From positions 1-35,876 of the forward strand of contig ONCX01000008.1 in the NCBI GenBank assembly GCA_900316455.1: a stretch of 35,876 bases of DNA, read 5' to 3'. The notes below the pieces were generated by a model, which saw only the letters and a list, made by a program, of their open reading frames with translations, was not told the origin of the DNA and made no database searches. Position numbers and translations under genes: made by a program. How positions within the stretch are numbered: position 1 is the first letter of the stretch; each line of letters starts with the position of its first letter. Of this stretch, positions 16,544 through 24,769 are shown one piece after another. This DNA is from an uncultured Eubacteriales bacterium (GTDB lineage Bacteria; Bacillota; Clostridia; Oscillospirales; Acutalibacteraceae).

Positions 16544-17122
16544 ATGAGAGTGATCACAGGCACGGCAAGAGGCAGACGTCTCAGGACTCTGGACGGCAAC
16601 GACGTAAGACCTACCACCGACAGGGTAAAGGAAGCCGTTTTCAGCGCGATACAGTTTGACGTCGAGGGGCGCAGGATTCTCGATCTCTTCGCCGGAAGCG
16701 GACAGATGGGCATTGAAGCTCTGAGCAGGGGCGCTTCGGAGGCGGTCTTTGTGGACAGCTCGCCCGATTCGATTGCCGTGGTCAGGGAAAATCTCAAGGT
16801 CTGCGGTCTTAACGGCGCGGCGGTTGTGATTCAGGGCGACGCGCTTTCCTATCTCGCGCCGAGAGCGGGACGGCGGGAATTCGACTACGCGTTTCTCGAT
16901 CCTCCCTACGGCAGGGGAATTTTGCAGTCGGTTCTGGAATCTGTCGCCTCTGTAGTCAAAAAGGGCGGCGCGATAATATGCGAATCTCCGGCGGGCGAGG
17001 AGCTTCCCGAAACGGCGGGCGATTTTGTCATTGACCGCGAATACCGCTACGGCAGGATCAAGGTGACGTTTTACCGGGTTCCGCAGGACGGAGAAGTATA
17101 CGATGGGGGAGATGACGAGTGA
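16544..17122 (+). CDS. rsmD: 16S rRNA guanine-966 N2-methyltransferase RsmD
   Basis: RsmD methylates G966 of 16S rRNA using SAM. The 192-residue product has the N-terminal RVITGTARGRRL and RPTTDRVKEAVFSAI motifs, the SAM-binding motif LDLFAGSGQMGIEALSRGA, and the catalytic FLDPPYGRG (the DPPY of amino-methyltransferases). AAAGGA lies nine bases before the ATG at 16544; two in-frame TTG codons upstream are less well placed. Its stop overlaps the GTG start of coaD in a GTGA, so the two are translationally coupled, the usual rsmD-coaD pair of Firmicutes. Confidence 0.95.
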   Translation: MRVITGTARGRRLRTLDGNDVRPTTDRVKEAVFSAIQFDVEGRRILDLFAGSGQMGIEALSRGASEAVFVDSSPDSIAVVRENLKVCGLNGAAVVIQGDALSYLAPRAGRREFDYAFLDPPYGRGILQSVLESVASVVKKGGAIICESPAGEELPETAGDFVIDREYRYGRIKVTFYRVPQDGEVYDGGDDE

Positions 17123-17613
17123 AGATCGCAGTTTGCCCCGGCAGCTTTGACCCTATTACGCTGGGACATCTTGACATTATACAGAGAGCGTCGCTCATGT
17201 TTGACAAAGTGATCGTCGCTGTGCTGGTGAATCCGGGAAAGAATCCGTCCTTTACGGCGGAGGAAAGACTGAATATGATAAAGCGAGCGGTCGCGGACAT
17301 TCCGAATGTTGAAGCCGAGTGCTTCGACGGTCTGCTTGCCGAATACGTAAGACTCAGGAAAGCCCACACAATCGTCAAGGGTCTGCGGGCGGTCACGGAT
17401 TTTGAATACGAATTCCAGATGGCGCTCATAAACCGCAAGCTCAATCCCGAAGCTGATACGGTTTTTCTCACCACAAGCTCCCAGCACATGTATCTTTCGT
17501 CGAGCATGGTGAAGTCGATAGCCAGATTTGGCGGAGACATTTCGGATTTTGTTCCGGAATGCATATGCCGCGAGATAAGCGACAGACTTTCAAGACAGCG
17601 CAATGATGAATAG
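17119..17613 (+). CDS. coaD: Phosphopantetheine adenylyltransferase
   Basis: CoaD transfers AMP from ATP to 4'-phosphopantetheine, the fourth step of coenzyme A synthesis. The 164-residue product is a classic nucleotidyltransferase: CPGSFDPITLGHLDII contains the T/HxGH motif, VKGLRAVTDFEYEFQMALIN binds phosphopantetheine, and the second ATP motif appears as YLSSSMVKSIARFGGD (family form ISS-T/S-x-V-K). The start is GTG at 17119 and overlaps the end of rsmD by four bases. Length is normal. Confidence 0.97.
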   Translation: MKIAVCPGSFDPITLGHLDIIQRASLMFDKVIVAVLVNPGKNPSFTAEERLNMIKRAVADIPNVEAECFDGLLAEYVRLRKAHTIVKGLRAVTDFEYEFQMALINRKLNPEADTVFLTTSSQHMYLSSSMVKSIARFGGDISDFVPECICREISDRLSRQRNDE

Positions 17614-17662
17614 CGCCGCTAAATTAATAAATAATAATAAATATCAAAGGAGATAATATATC

Positions 17663-18184
17663 ATGAGAAGTATAGAAGAACTGCTTGCAAACGTTGACGA
17701 CATTATGGACAGAGCCAAGGCTGTGCCTTTCAGCTCGGATAAATGCATCGTTGACGCGCGCGAACTCAATGCCGTTATCGACGAGATAAGAATGAATCTG
17801 CCTCAGGAGATACATCAGTCCAAGGCAGTCATGACCGACCGCGACAACATCATCGCCGGCGCGACCAAGGAAGCCGACGAGATCACCGCGAAGGCGCAGG
17901 AGAGAGCCAGAGCGCTTGTAAATCAGGAGGCTGTTTTCAAGGAGGCAAAGGAAAAGGCGGAGAAGATCATTGCCGCCGCCGAGGAACAGGCAAACGAGAT
18001 ACTCAGAGGCGCGTTCACATTCTCCGACAATATCCTTCTTGACACCGAGAACGCCGTAAACCAGAATCTTGAAACCGTAAGACAGGCGAGAAAGAACCTG
18101 CGTTCGGCGGTCAAGACCAGAGTTGCCGCGAACAGGGCAAAGCAGACGGGCAAGACTCCGGATTCCGACGCCGCACAGGAGTAA
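17663..18184 (+). CDS. Coiled-coil protein conserved downstream of coaD, ATPase-subunit-like
   Basis: The 173-residue, charged and helical product is not assigned to a characterised family. Residues about 55-110 form a long Ala/Glu/Lys-rich coiled coil (ATKEADEITAKAQERARALV and KEKAEKIIAAAEEQANEIL) like the stalk (b or H) subunits of ATP synthases and DivIVA-type proteins, which explains the names such genes often get. There is no membrane helix, so a real ATPase stalk role is unlikely. Position after rsmD-coaD is, as far as I recall, common in Clostridia, hinting at a role in envelope or division. AAAGGAG precedes the ATG. It is followed by a terminator. Confidence 0.75.
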   Translation: MRSIEELLANVDDIMDRAKAVPFSSDKCIVDARELNAVIDEIRMNLPQEIHQSKAVMTDRDNIIAGATKEADEITAKAQERARALVNQEAVFKEAKEKAEKIIAAAEEQANEILRGAFTFSDNILLDTENAVNQNLETVRQARKNLRSAVKTRVAANRAKQTGKTPDSDAAQE

Positions 18185-18204
18185 TCCTGAAAAAAAAATA
18201 ACTG

Positions 18205-18257
18205 AAAACCGTCCGTGACCGGCTCAGATTTTACTGAGATTAATCACGGACGGGTTT
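18205..18257 (+). terminator. Rho-independent terminator after the coiled-coil gene
   Basis: GTCCGTGA (18211-18218) pairs with TCACGGAC (18244-18251), with a CTCAG/CTGAG stem inside the loop, followed by GGGTTTTTT. Confidence 0.85.
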
Positions 18258-18356
18258 TTTGTCAATTATATTAATTATTGAATAAAATATTTTAATTAAT
18301 AAATTTTATAATCGGATATGGAAATAAAAAAGTTTTTATAAATACTCATAAACTGA

Positions 18357-18385
18357 TTGACTTTTTGATGATATAACCTTATAAT
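18357..18385 (+). promoter_or_regulatory. Sigma-A promoter of the mraZ (dcw) operon
   Basis: TTGACT (18357-18362), 17-bp spacer, TATAAT (18380-18385). Transcription would start near 18392, right at the GTGG repeats. Confidence 0.8.
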
Positions 18386-18390
18386 TTAAG

Positions 18391-18453
18391 AAGAGTGGGA
18401 CATAAGAACATAGAAGTGGTAGACAAGAAAATAAAAGTGGTAGAAATTTAATA
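18391..18453 (+). promoter_or_regulatory. Candidate MraZ operator: three GTGG repeats spaced exactly 21 bp
   Basis: Three adjacent 21-bp units start at 18391, 18412 and 18433, each with a purine-rich lead and GTGG at the fifth base (GTGG at 18395, 18416, 18437): AAGAGTGGGA, AGAAGTGGTA, AAAAGTGGTA. MraZ is known to bind short direct repeats built on TGGG or AAAGTGG upstream of its own gene in Escherichia coli and Mycoplasma, usually about 10 bp apart. The spacing here equals two DNA turns. The overlap with the transcript start fits autorepression. Confidence 0.65.
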
Positions 18454-18582
18454 TTTTATTAAGCCGGAATGTCTGAATGATGAATTTTTTTCAACATTCA
18501 GGCGATTGCCGACAGCTTCATAAAGTGTTCTTGTCTTTATTAATATTATATCATTATTATTCCCGCTTGTCAAATTATTATG

Positions 18583-18613
18583 CGGAAGGCATGCGAATTA
18601 TTCCGGATTTTTT
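18583..18613 (+). terminator. Weak attenuator-like hairpin in the mraZ leader
   Basis: CGGAA (18583-18587) pairs with TTCCG (18601-18605), followed by GATTTTTTG. Only five base pairs, so its function is doubtful. Confidence 0.25.
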
Positions 18614-18662
18614 GAGAATTTTTTAAGGGACAGGAGATTTGAGCAGGGGAGGCGAACCGGAA

Positions 18663-19082
18663 ATGCTTATCGGAAATGCCGTACACAGTCTTGATACAAA
18701 AGGCCGTCTGGTAATACCCGCGAAGTACCGCGATGATTTCGGTTCGTCGGTCTTTGCGCTCAAAGGCGTAGGCGGCTGCATAAGGCTTTATAATCATGAG
18801 GAATTCATGAGGATCACCGCAAAGGTGCGTGAGGGCGACGTCAGGCAGAACGCCCTCAGGCGAAAGGTGTTCGGCTCTGTGGAGCATATTTCGCTCGACG
18901 CTCAGGGACGTATCCTCCTTTCGGACGATCTCAAGAAAAGCGCCGGCATAACCGACAGGGTACGCATGGTGGGAATGTTCGACTGGCTGGAGCTGTGGAA
19001 CGAGGAAAGCCTTGAACAGGCGGACGAGGTGCTGACTGACGAGGACGAAATTCAGATGATGGCAGAGCTTGGTCTTGCCTGA
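18663..19082 (+). CDS. mraZ: Transcriptional regulator MraZ
   Basis: MraZ is an AbrB-fold, ring-forming DNA-binding protein that regulates the division and cell-wall (dcw) operon it heads. The 139-residue product has the two half-domains with their family motifs: SLDTKGRLVIPAKYR (residues about 9-23) and SLDAQGRILLSDDLKKSAGI (about 79-98), which carry the DxKGR-type DNA-contact loops. The ATG at 18663 has GGGGAGG ten bases upstream; an in-frame TTG at 18639 would put the ribosome site inside the gene. It lies 24 bp before rsmH. Three GTGG repeats at its promoter are the expected target. Confidence 0.96.
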   Translation: MLIGNAVHSLDTKGRLVIPAKYRDDFGSSVFALKGVGGCIRLYNHEEFMRITAKVREGDVRQNALRRKVFGSVEHISLDAQGRILLSDDLKKSAGITDRVRMVGMFDWLELWNEESLEQADEVLTDEDEIQMMAELGLA

Positions 19083-19106
19083 TCTGCTGACGGTGAGGTG
19101 CGCTTC

Positions 19107-20033
19107 TTGGAATTCAATCACATTCCGGTTCTTTTTGAGGAGACTATCGCCTCTCTCGGCGTAAAGCCGGACGGCACTTACGTTGACTGCACGGCGGGCG
19201 GCGGAAATCACAGCGCCGCCATACTTCGGCTTCTCGGCGGGGACGGAAGGCTTGTCTGCCTTGACCGTGACCCCGACGCGATTGCAGCGGTTACGGAGAG
19301 GTTTTCGGGAGACAGCCGTGTGAGCGTGATACATACAAAATACAGCGCGGTGGGCGGGATTCTCGCAGGACTGGGGATATCCTCCGTTGACGGCGTGCTT
19401 ATGGACATTGGCGTTTCGTCGCATCAGGTGGATACCGCGGAGCGCGGGTTTTCGTTTCATAAGGACGCTCCGCTGGATATGCGTATGAGTCAGGAGGGAG
19501 TCACGGCAGCCGAGCTTTGCAATACGCTTACATGGCAGCAGCTCGCGGAGATATTCACCAAATACGGCGAGGAGAAATTCTCGGCGCGTATTGCCAAGGC
19601 TATTTGTTCGGCGAGGACGGACAAGCCGGTTCAGACGACATTCGAGCTTGCCGAAATTATTTCCGGAGCGGTTCCGGCTGCGGCAAGGCGTGCGGGGCAT
19701 CCGGCCCGCAAGGTATTTCAGGCGTTGAGGATTGCCGTCAACGACGAGCTTGGCGAGCTGGAGAGAGGACTTCAGGCGGCGTTTGACTGTCTTGCGCCGG
19801 AGGGAAGGCTTTCGGTAATCACATTCCATTCGCTCGAGGACAGAATTGTAAAACAGACCATGGCGAAATGGTGCGAGGGCTGCACATGCCCGCCGGAATT
19901 TCCGGTGTGCGTCTGCGGCAACAAGCCGAAGGCGCGGCTTCTCACAAGAAAGCCGATAGTGCCTTCGGAGGAGGAGCTTGAGCGCAACCCGCGCAGCAGG
20001 AGCAGCAAGCTCAGAACATGCGTAAAGCTGTAA
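19107..20033 (+). CDS. rsmH: 16S rRNA cytosine-1402 N4-methyltransferase RsmH (MraW)
   Basis: RsmH methylates N4 of C1402 in the decoding centre of 16S rRNA. The 308-residue product shows HIPVLFEETI at the N-terminus, the SAM motif VDCTAGGGNHSAAIL, GVLMDIGVSSHQVDTAERGF, the signature ARKVFQALRIAVNDELGELE, and ITFHSLEDRIVKQ. A Cys-rich patch (CEGCTCPPEFPVCVCG) near the C-terminus is common in Clostridial members. TTG at 19107 is preferred (GGTGAGG eight bases upstream) over GTG at 19098, which would touch the ribosome site. It is the second gene of the dcw cluster. Confidence 0.96.
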   Translation: MEFNHIPVLFEETIASLGVKPDGTYVDCTAGGGNHSAAILRLLGGDGRLVCLDRDPDAIAAVTERFSGDSRVSVIHTKYSAVGGILAGLGISSVDGVLMDIGVSSHQVDTAERGFSFHKDAPLDMRMSQEGVTAAELCNTLTWQQLAEIFTKYGEEKFSARIAKAICSARTDKPVQTTFELAEIISGAVPAAARRAGHPARKVFQALRIAVNDELGELERGLQAAFDCLAPEGRLSVITFHSLEDRIVKQTMAKWCEGCTCPPEFPVCVCGNKPKARLLTRKPIVPSEEELERNPRSRSSKLRTCVKL

Positions 20034-20095
20034 TTATCTGATTAAGCGGTTTTGAATGATATATATAAACGATAAAAAAACAGGGGGAAGAAAAC

Positions 20096-20596
20096 GTGAA
20101 TAATCTTAACGGAAGCAACGCTTACAACATGCGCTCTGAAAACAGTGCGGCGCCACAAAGGCGCAGAAAACAGCCGGCCAAACTGCCGACAAAAAAGCAT
20201 ATCAGACCTAATATGACGGTCAGGCTCAATAAGAAAAGAGAAGAATTGCCTGTGATTGCCCGTAAGCCGCGCAAGAGCCGTGTACGTTCGCTTGACGACG
20301 GCGAAGTACGTATGATTTTCGCGGGAGGCTTTGCGTTCTTTGTACTTATTTCGTTTTTTGTCATTATAATGAGAATGCACGCCCTTGATAATGAGCTTAC
20401 CCTGCTTATCGATCAGAAAAAAGCCGAGCTTACAGCCCTTCAGAACGATTATACGGGACTACAGGTAAAGAGAGACCATATACTTAACGATACGACTGTC
20501 TATACATATGCCACCAACAATCTCGGCATGCAGAAAAGGAGTAATCATAAGGTCAAGTGGTTTGAAGTAAGCTGGGACGACGACTTTGACGATTAA
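20096..20596 (+). CDS. ftsL: FtsL-like cell division protein
   Basis: Small bitopic division protein of the FtsL/DivIC type, which forms a coiled-coil complex with FtsQ (DivIB) and helps activate FtsW-FtsI. The 166-residue product has a long basic cytoplasmic tail (about residues 1-70), one membrane helix (about 73-93, FAGGFAFFVLISFFVIIM), a short extracellular coiled coil (NELTLLIDQKKAELTALQND) and the C-terminal ATNNLGMQKR, matching the family pattern A-x-x-L-G-M. Sequence identity in this family is low, so the call rests on topology, the LGM motif and its place between rsmH and ftsI. The start is GTG after GGGGGAAG. Confidence 0.85.
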   Translation: MNNLNGSNAYNMRSENSAAPQRRRKQPAKLPTKKHIRPNMTVRLNKKREELPVIARKPRKSRVRSLDDGEVRMIFAGGFAFFVLISFFVIIMRMHALDNELTLLIDQKKAELTALQNDYTGLQVKRDHILNDTTVYTYATNNLGMQKRSNHKVKWFEVSWDDDFDD

Positions 20597-20701
20597 ATCA
20601 ATCGCGGATAATCAGCGTTTATAATTCTTTGATTATGTTTCTGCGGCATACTTTCATTGAAAACACAATAAATATGTTATAGAGCCTGCAGACACAGACA
20701 T

Positions 20702-20736
20702 GAGAGTTAAGAATTATTCTTGACTCTCGTTTTCGT
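20702..20736 (+). terminator. Terminator-like hairpin between ftsL and ftsI
   Basis: GAGAGTTAAGAA (20702-20713) pairs with TTCTTGACTCTC (20717-20728, one G-T pair) and is followed by GTTTTCGTT. It may end or reduce transcription from the mraZ promoter before ftsI. Confidence 0.55.
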
Positions 20737-20765
20737 TCAATTGAAAATATTATGGAGGCACAGAT

Positions 20766-23222
20766 TTGATTAATAAAACACAATCATTTATTAAAGGATA
20801 TTTTAAGCGCTATAAGAAATTGGATAAATTCTCCGCAAGATTTAAAATTGTAACGTTCTTGATAGGTCTTTTTATAATCTCGATATTCTACAATCTGTTT
20901 AAGCTTATGGTCTTTCAGAGCGAGATATATCAGCAGAAGGCGGCTTCACAGCAGCTTAAAATCACGGTAATTCCGGCGAACCGCGGCACAATATACGATA
21001 TCAACGGAGAAAAGCTGGTGCAGAGCGCCGCGGCGTGGATCGTGGAGTTGAAGCCGCAGACTCTCAGCGCGAATTATTCGGATTCGGAGCACGAGGAAAT
21101 ATGCCACACCATCGCGGAAATACTCGGCGTGAGTTACGAAAACGTTCTGAAAAGAAGCCGTATGAATTCCACAAGCGCAATGATTACAAAAAAGGCTGAT
21201 AAGGATCAGAAGGATAAGCTCAACGCTTATATATACCGCGACGTTTATCAGTATTATGAAACCGTCAAGGACAAGGACGGAAAAGCAAAAAAGGAAGAAA
21301 GATTATTCTTTACCGAAAAAGTGATGGCAGGTGAGTATCCCGAGCTTACAATAAAGAAAAATAAGGACAAAATCAAGGTATTATGCGGTGAGCATGTGCT
21401 GAAACATATAGAAAAATACAAGTATATCAAGGGCGTTTCCTTACTCAACGATACCAACAGGTATTATTACCATGACGATCCTATAGCCGTAAACGTCATT
21501 GGCTACACCAATTTCGACAACGTAGGCTCGCTGGGAATTGAGAGCTATTACAACGACCAGCTCAAGGGAATCGACGGAAAGAATCTTACCGCGAAGAATT
21601 CAATGGGCGGCGAAATGCCTTTTGATTTCAACGACAGCAAGCAAAAGCCTGTTAACGGCAACGATATAACACTGACGATTGACGCCAACATTCAGACCAT
21701 GCTGGAAAAATATCTGGGTCAGGCTGTGATAGACAACGACGTTCAGAATCATGCCGCCGGCATAATAATGAACGTGAATACCGGCGCGATACTTGCAATG
21801 GCGACTATGCCAGACTACGATCCCGCCGATTATCAGACTATTACTGATCCCGTAGCGCTCAAAAAAATCAGCGAAATAGAGGATCCGGACGAGAAGAAAA
21901 AGGCACGCATAGAGGCGCAGCAGGAGCAGTGGCGCAATAAGGCGGTCAACGACGCGTACGAGCCTGGCTCGGTTTTCAAGCCGATTACCATGTCCTCGGC
22001 GCTGGAGGAGGGCGTGACCAGTCTGGACGAGAATTTTGTCTGCAAGGGATATCTTCTTGTGGGCAAAAGGAGAATAAAGTGCGCCAACAGAAGCGGTCAC
22101 GGTCACGAAACGCTAACTCAGGCTATGATGAATTCCTGCAATCCGGTGCTTATGGAGCTGGGTCTGCGTCTGAAGGTTGACAAATTCTCCGAGTATTTCA
22201 AGTCATACGGGCTTACCGCCGCCACAGGCATAGATCTCCCGGGCGAATCTTCTGGCATGTATCATCATCGGGAGGATATGACAGAGCTTGACCTTGCGGA
22301 ATGTTCGTTCGGTCAGTCGATGACGGTCACCCCGATACAGATGATCACAGCGTTCTCGGCTGTCATAAACGGCGGATATCTGCTCAGACCGTACATGGTG
22401 GACAGTATTACCGATCCAAACGGCAACATAGTTCTTTCAAAACAGAAATTCGTCAAGCGGCAGGTGATTTCCGAAGAAACCTCCGCAAAAATGCGTAACA
22501 TTCTCGAAGCCACAGCCAACAAGGGCGGTACGGCTCACAATGTATACCTCGCGGGCTACCGCATAGGCGGCAAGACCGGAACGTCTGAAAAAATCGCAAA
22601 GCAGGCGATACTGAAGGACAACAAGAGCCTGTATGTCGCCTCATTCTGCGGCATAGCTCCTATAGACAATCCGGAGGTTGCGGTTCTGGTAATGCTCGAC
22701 GAGCCTCAGGGCAAGAAACACAGCGGCGGCTCGATAGCCGCTCCGGTGGTTCGCGGAATATTCAGCGAGCTTCTGCCATACCTTGGAGTTGATCCTGTGT
22801 ATTCCGAGGAGGAAGCGGCGTACAGGGATATGTTTGTTCCGAGCGTTGTCGGGCAGAATAAGGACGACGCGGTTTCGACACTCAAGGGAAAGGGCTTTGA
22901 AACCAGGATTATAGGCGACGGGGATACCATTACCGGTCAGATACCGGCAGGAGGCAGGACAGCTCCCAATTCCTGCACGGTAGTTCTCACGACGGAATCG
23001 GGCGGAGAAGTGCCGACCACTATTGTACCCAATCTCGTAGGTCTTTCGGCGTCGAAGGTTGCCTACGCGGTCAAGAACAAGAATCTCAACATCAGATATT
23101 CCGGCACAGGCTTCACCAGCGCGGGCGGCATTTCAATCAAGCAGGAGATACCCGCCGGAAGCGAGGTCGAGGAGGGAACGGTCGTCACCGTCGAATTCGC
23201 CGTTGACGGTATAAACGACTGA
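20766..23222 (+). CDS. ftsI: Division-specific penicillin-binding protein (FtsI / PBP2B type) with two PASTA domains
   Basis: Class B penicillin-binding protein: a D,D-transpeptidase that cross-links septal peptidoglycan together with FtsW. The 818-residue product has a short basic N-terminus, one membrane helix (about 27-47), a dimerisation domain (ITVIPANRGTIYDINGEKL), and a transpeptidase domain with the three active-site motifs: S402-x-x-K405 in YEPGSVFKP, S457-C458-N459, and K603-TGT in GGKTGTSEK. Two C-terminal PASTA domains follow (VPSVVGQNKDDAVSTLKGKG and VPNLVGLSASKVAYAVKNKN). Two PASTA domains favour the vegetative PBP2B over the sporulation-specific SpoVD, which usually has one. 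TTG start after GGAGG. A terminator-like hairpin lies upstream. Confidence 0.92.
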   Translation: MINKTQSFIKGYFKRYKKLDKFSARFKIVTFLIGLFIISIFYNLFKLMVFQSEIYQQKAASQQLKITVIPANRGTIYDINGEKLVQSAAAWIVELKPQTLSANYSDSEHEEICHTIAEILGVSYENVLKRSRMNSTSAMITKKADKDQKDKLNAYIYRDVYQYYETVKDKDGKAKKEERLFFTEKVMAGEYPELTIKKNKDKIKVLCGEHVLKHIEKYKYIKGVSLLNDTNRYYYHDDPIAVNVIGYTNFDNVGSLGIESYYNDQLKGIDGKNLTAKNSMGGEMPFDFNDSKQKPVNGNDITLTIDANIQTMLEKYLGQAVIDNDVQNHAAGIIMNVNTGAILAMATMPDYDPADYQTITDPVALKKISEIEDPDEKKKARIEAQQEQWRNKAVNDAYEPGSVFKPITMSSALEEGVTSLDENFVCKGYLLVGKRRIKCANRSGHGHETLTQAMMNSCNPVLMELGLRLKVDKFSEYFKSYGLTAATGIDLPGESSGMYHHREDMTELDLAECSFGQSMTVTPIQMITAFSAVINGGYLLRPYMVDSITDPNGNIVLSKQKFVKRQVISEETSAKMRNILEATANKGGTAHNVYLAGYRIGGKTGTSEKIAKQAILKDNKSLYVASFCGIAPIDNPEVAVLVMLDEPQGKKHSGGSIAAPVVRGIFSELLPYLGVDPVYSEEEAAYRDMFVPSVVGQNKDDAVSTLKGKGFETRIIGDGDTITGQIPAGGRTAPNSCTVVLTTESGGEVPTTIVPNLVGLSASKVAYAVKNKNLNIRYSGTGFTSAGGISIKQEIPAGSEVEEGTVVTVEFAVDGIND

Positions 23223-23310
23223 TCTGACGTTATAATATCAGCGTATGTTCAAAAACTGACGTAAAAAAGCAGGCGACTCCCATACTATATGCAAAGGAAT
23301 GAATGAAAAA

Positions 23311-24753
23311 ATGCGGCTTTCAGAAATAATGAACGGTATAAAGTTCACAGGCGACCTTTCCGACTGCGAAATAACCGATCTCACGTCGGATTCGAGAAAG
23401 GTTTCCGAGGGAATTGTATTTGTATGCATCAAGGGTCTAAAGAGCGACGGACACGATTTTGCCGCCGCAGCCGCCGCGAACGGGGCTTCGGCTATAGTAT
23501 GCGAGCGGGATCTGGGGCTTGAAAATCAGCTTGTTGTGGAGTCCGCGAGAGAGGCGTTTGCCTGTATGTGCGAGAATTTCATGGGGCATCCTCTTCGCAG
23601 GCTGAAGCTTATAGGCGTTACAGGCACAAACGGCAAGACGTCCACCACCTTCATCACCAAGCAGGTGCTTGAAAGAAGCGGTCACAAATGCGGACTCATC
23701 GGCACGATACAGAATATGATCGGCGACGAGGCGCTTCATACGGAATTCACGACTCCCGACACATATGAGCTTCATTCGCTTTTTGCGAGAATGGCGGAGG
23801 CGGATTGCGAATTCGTAGTGATGGAGGTGTCTTCCCACGCGCTCGAACAGGGGCGTGTGGCGGGACTGCATTTCGCCGCGGCGTGCTTCACAAATCTCAG
23901 CGAGGATCATCTCGATTTTCACGGGACGATGGAAGCGTATTTCGGCGCTAAGGCAAAGCTCTTTGGCATGACCGACTGCGCTATAATAAATATTGACGAC
24001 GAATGGGGCAACAGGCTTCGCATAGATGACGATGTGGAGCTTGTCACATACGGAATTGAGAACGACCTCGCCGACATTACCGCGAGAAATGTTGAATTCT
24101 TTGCCGACGGAGTGGGATTTACGCTTTGCGCGATGGGAAATGAATATAAGGTCAAGGTTCCGACTCCGGGCAGATTTTCGGCTTACAACGCGCTCAGCGC
24201 GGTAGGCTGCGCTCTGGCGGTGGGCGCGGCTCCCGAAGCCGTCGCCGGGGCGCTCAACCGTTCCAAGGGAATCAAGGGCAGAGCGGAGGTATTCCCGACG
24301 GGACGCGATTTCACGATAATTCTCGATTACGCTCATACGCCTGACGGAGTGGAGAATATTCTCAGCTCCATGCGTGCCGTATCCAAGGGCAGACTTGTCG
24401 CCCTGCTGGGCTGCGGCGGCGACCGCGACCCATATAAGCGTCCGCTCATGGGAGAAGCGGCTGCGAGACTTTCGGATTTCGTCATTGTGACCTCCGACAA
24501 TCCCCGCACAGAGGATCCGGAGGAGATAATCAGACAGATACTTCCCGGCGTGGAGCGGCACGATACGCCTTACACAGTGATAGTCAACCGCCGCGAGGCT
24601 ATGAGGTACGCTGTGGAGCATGCCCGTCCGGGAGACGTTATCGTCATGGCTGGCAAGGGACATGAGGATTACCAGATAATCGGCAAGGTGAAGATTCACT
24701 TTGACGAGCGGGAAGTGCTAAGGGAAATTTTTGATTCGCTTGACATGGAGTAA
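23311..24753 (+). CDS. murE: UDP-MurNAc-L-alanyl-D-glutamate--meso-DAP ligase
   Basis: MurE adds the third residue of the peptidoglycan stem peptide in the cytoplasm. The 480-residue product has the three Mur-ligase domains: N-terminal UDP-binding part (SDSRKVSEGIVFVCIKGLKS), the ATP-binding P-loop GVTGTNGKTSTTFITKQ near residue 103, and the C-terminal domain. The DNPR motif (Asp396-Arg399, TSDNPRTEDPEEI) is the mark of enzymes using meso-diaminopimelate in place of lysine, so the wall should be DAP type. The ATG at 23311 suits AAAGGA twelve bases upstream; the ATG at 23299 touches the ribosome site. It is followed 16 bp later by murF. Confidence 0.96.
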   Translation: MRLSEIMNGIKFTGDLSDCEITDLTSDSRKVSEGIVFVCIKGLKSDGHDFAAAAAANGASAIVCERDLGLENQLVVESAREAFACMCENFMGHPLRRLKLIGVTGTNGKTSTTFITKQVLERSGHKCGLIGTIQNMIGDEALHTEFTTPDTYELHSLFARMAEADCEFVVMEVSSHALEQGRVAGLHFAAACFTNLSEDHLDFHGTMEAYFGAKAKLFGMTDCAIINIDDEWGNRLRIDDDVELVTYGIENDLADITARNVEFFADGVGFTLCAMGNEYKVKVPTPGRFSAYNALSAVGCALAVGAAPEAVAGALNRSKGIKGRAEVFPTGRDFTIILDYAHTPDGVENILSSMRAVSKGRLVALLGCGGDRDPYKRPLMGEAAARLSDFVIVTSDNPRTEDPEEIIRQILPGVERHDTPYTVIVNRREAMRYAVEHARPGDVIVMAGKGHEDYQIIGKVKIHFDEREVLREIFDSLDME

Positions 24754-24769
24754 AGGGTGGTATATTATT

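Larger units (their letters stand above)
18185..18662. other. 478-bp regulatory spacer upstream of the dcw cluster
   Basis: Non-coding and very AT-rich. It contains the terminator of the coiled-coil gene (18205-18257), a good promoter (18357-18385), three 21-bp repeats with GTGG (18391-18453), a hairpin of 7 bp made by CTGAATG and CATTCAG around 18473-18501, and a weak terminator-like hairpin just before the mraZ ribosome site (18583-18605). The leader of mraZ would be about 270 nt. Confidence 0.7.

Noticed and set aside
17663-18184. Genuine ATP synthase b/H stalk subunit
   Set aside because: No membrane helix and no other ATPase genes nearby; resemblance is due to the coiled coil.
18570-19829. 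Long open frame on the minus strand opposite mraZ and rsmH (419 codons)
   Set aside because: It lies fully antisense to two well-identified genes, has a basic Arg/His-rich composition typical of antisense frames, and has no clear ribosome site.
20766-23222. Sporulation-specific SpoVD
   Set aside because: Two PASTA domains and position directly after ftsL favour the vegetative FtsI/PBP2B; not fully excluded.
23437-24699. Long open frame on the minus strand opposite murE (420 codons)
   Set aside because: Shadow of murE; same antisense composition and no supporting motifs.
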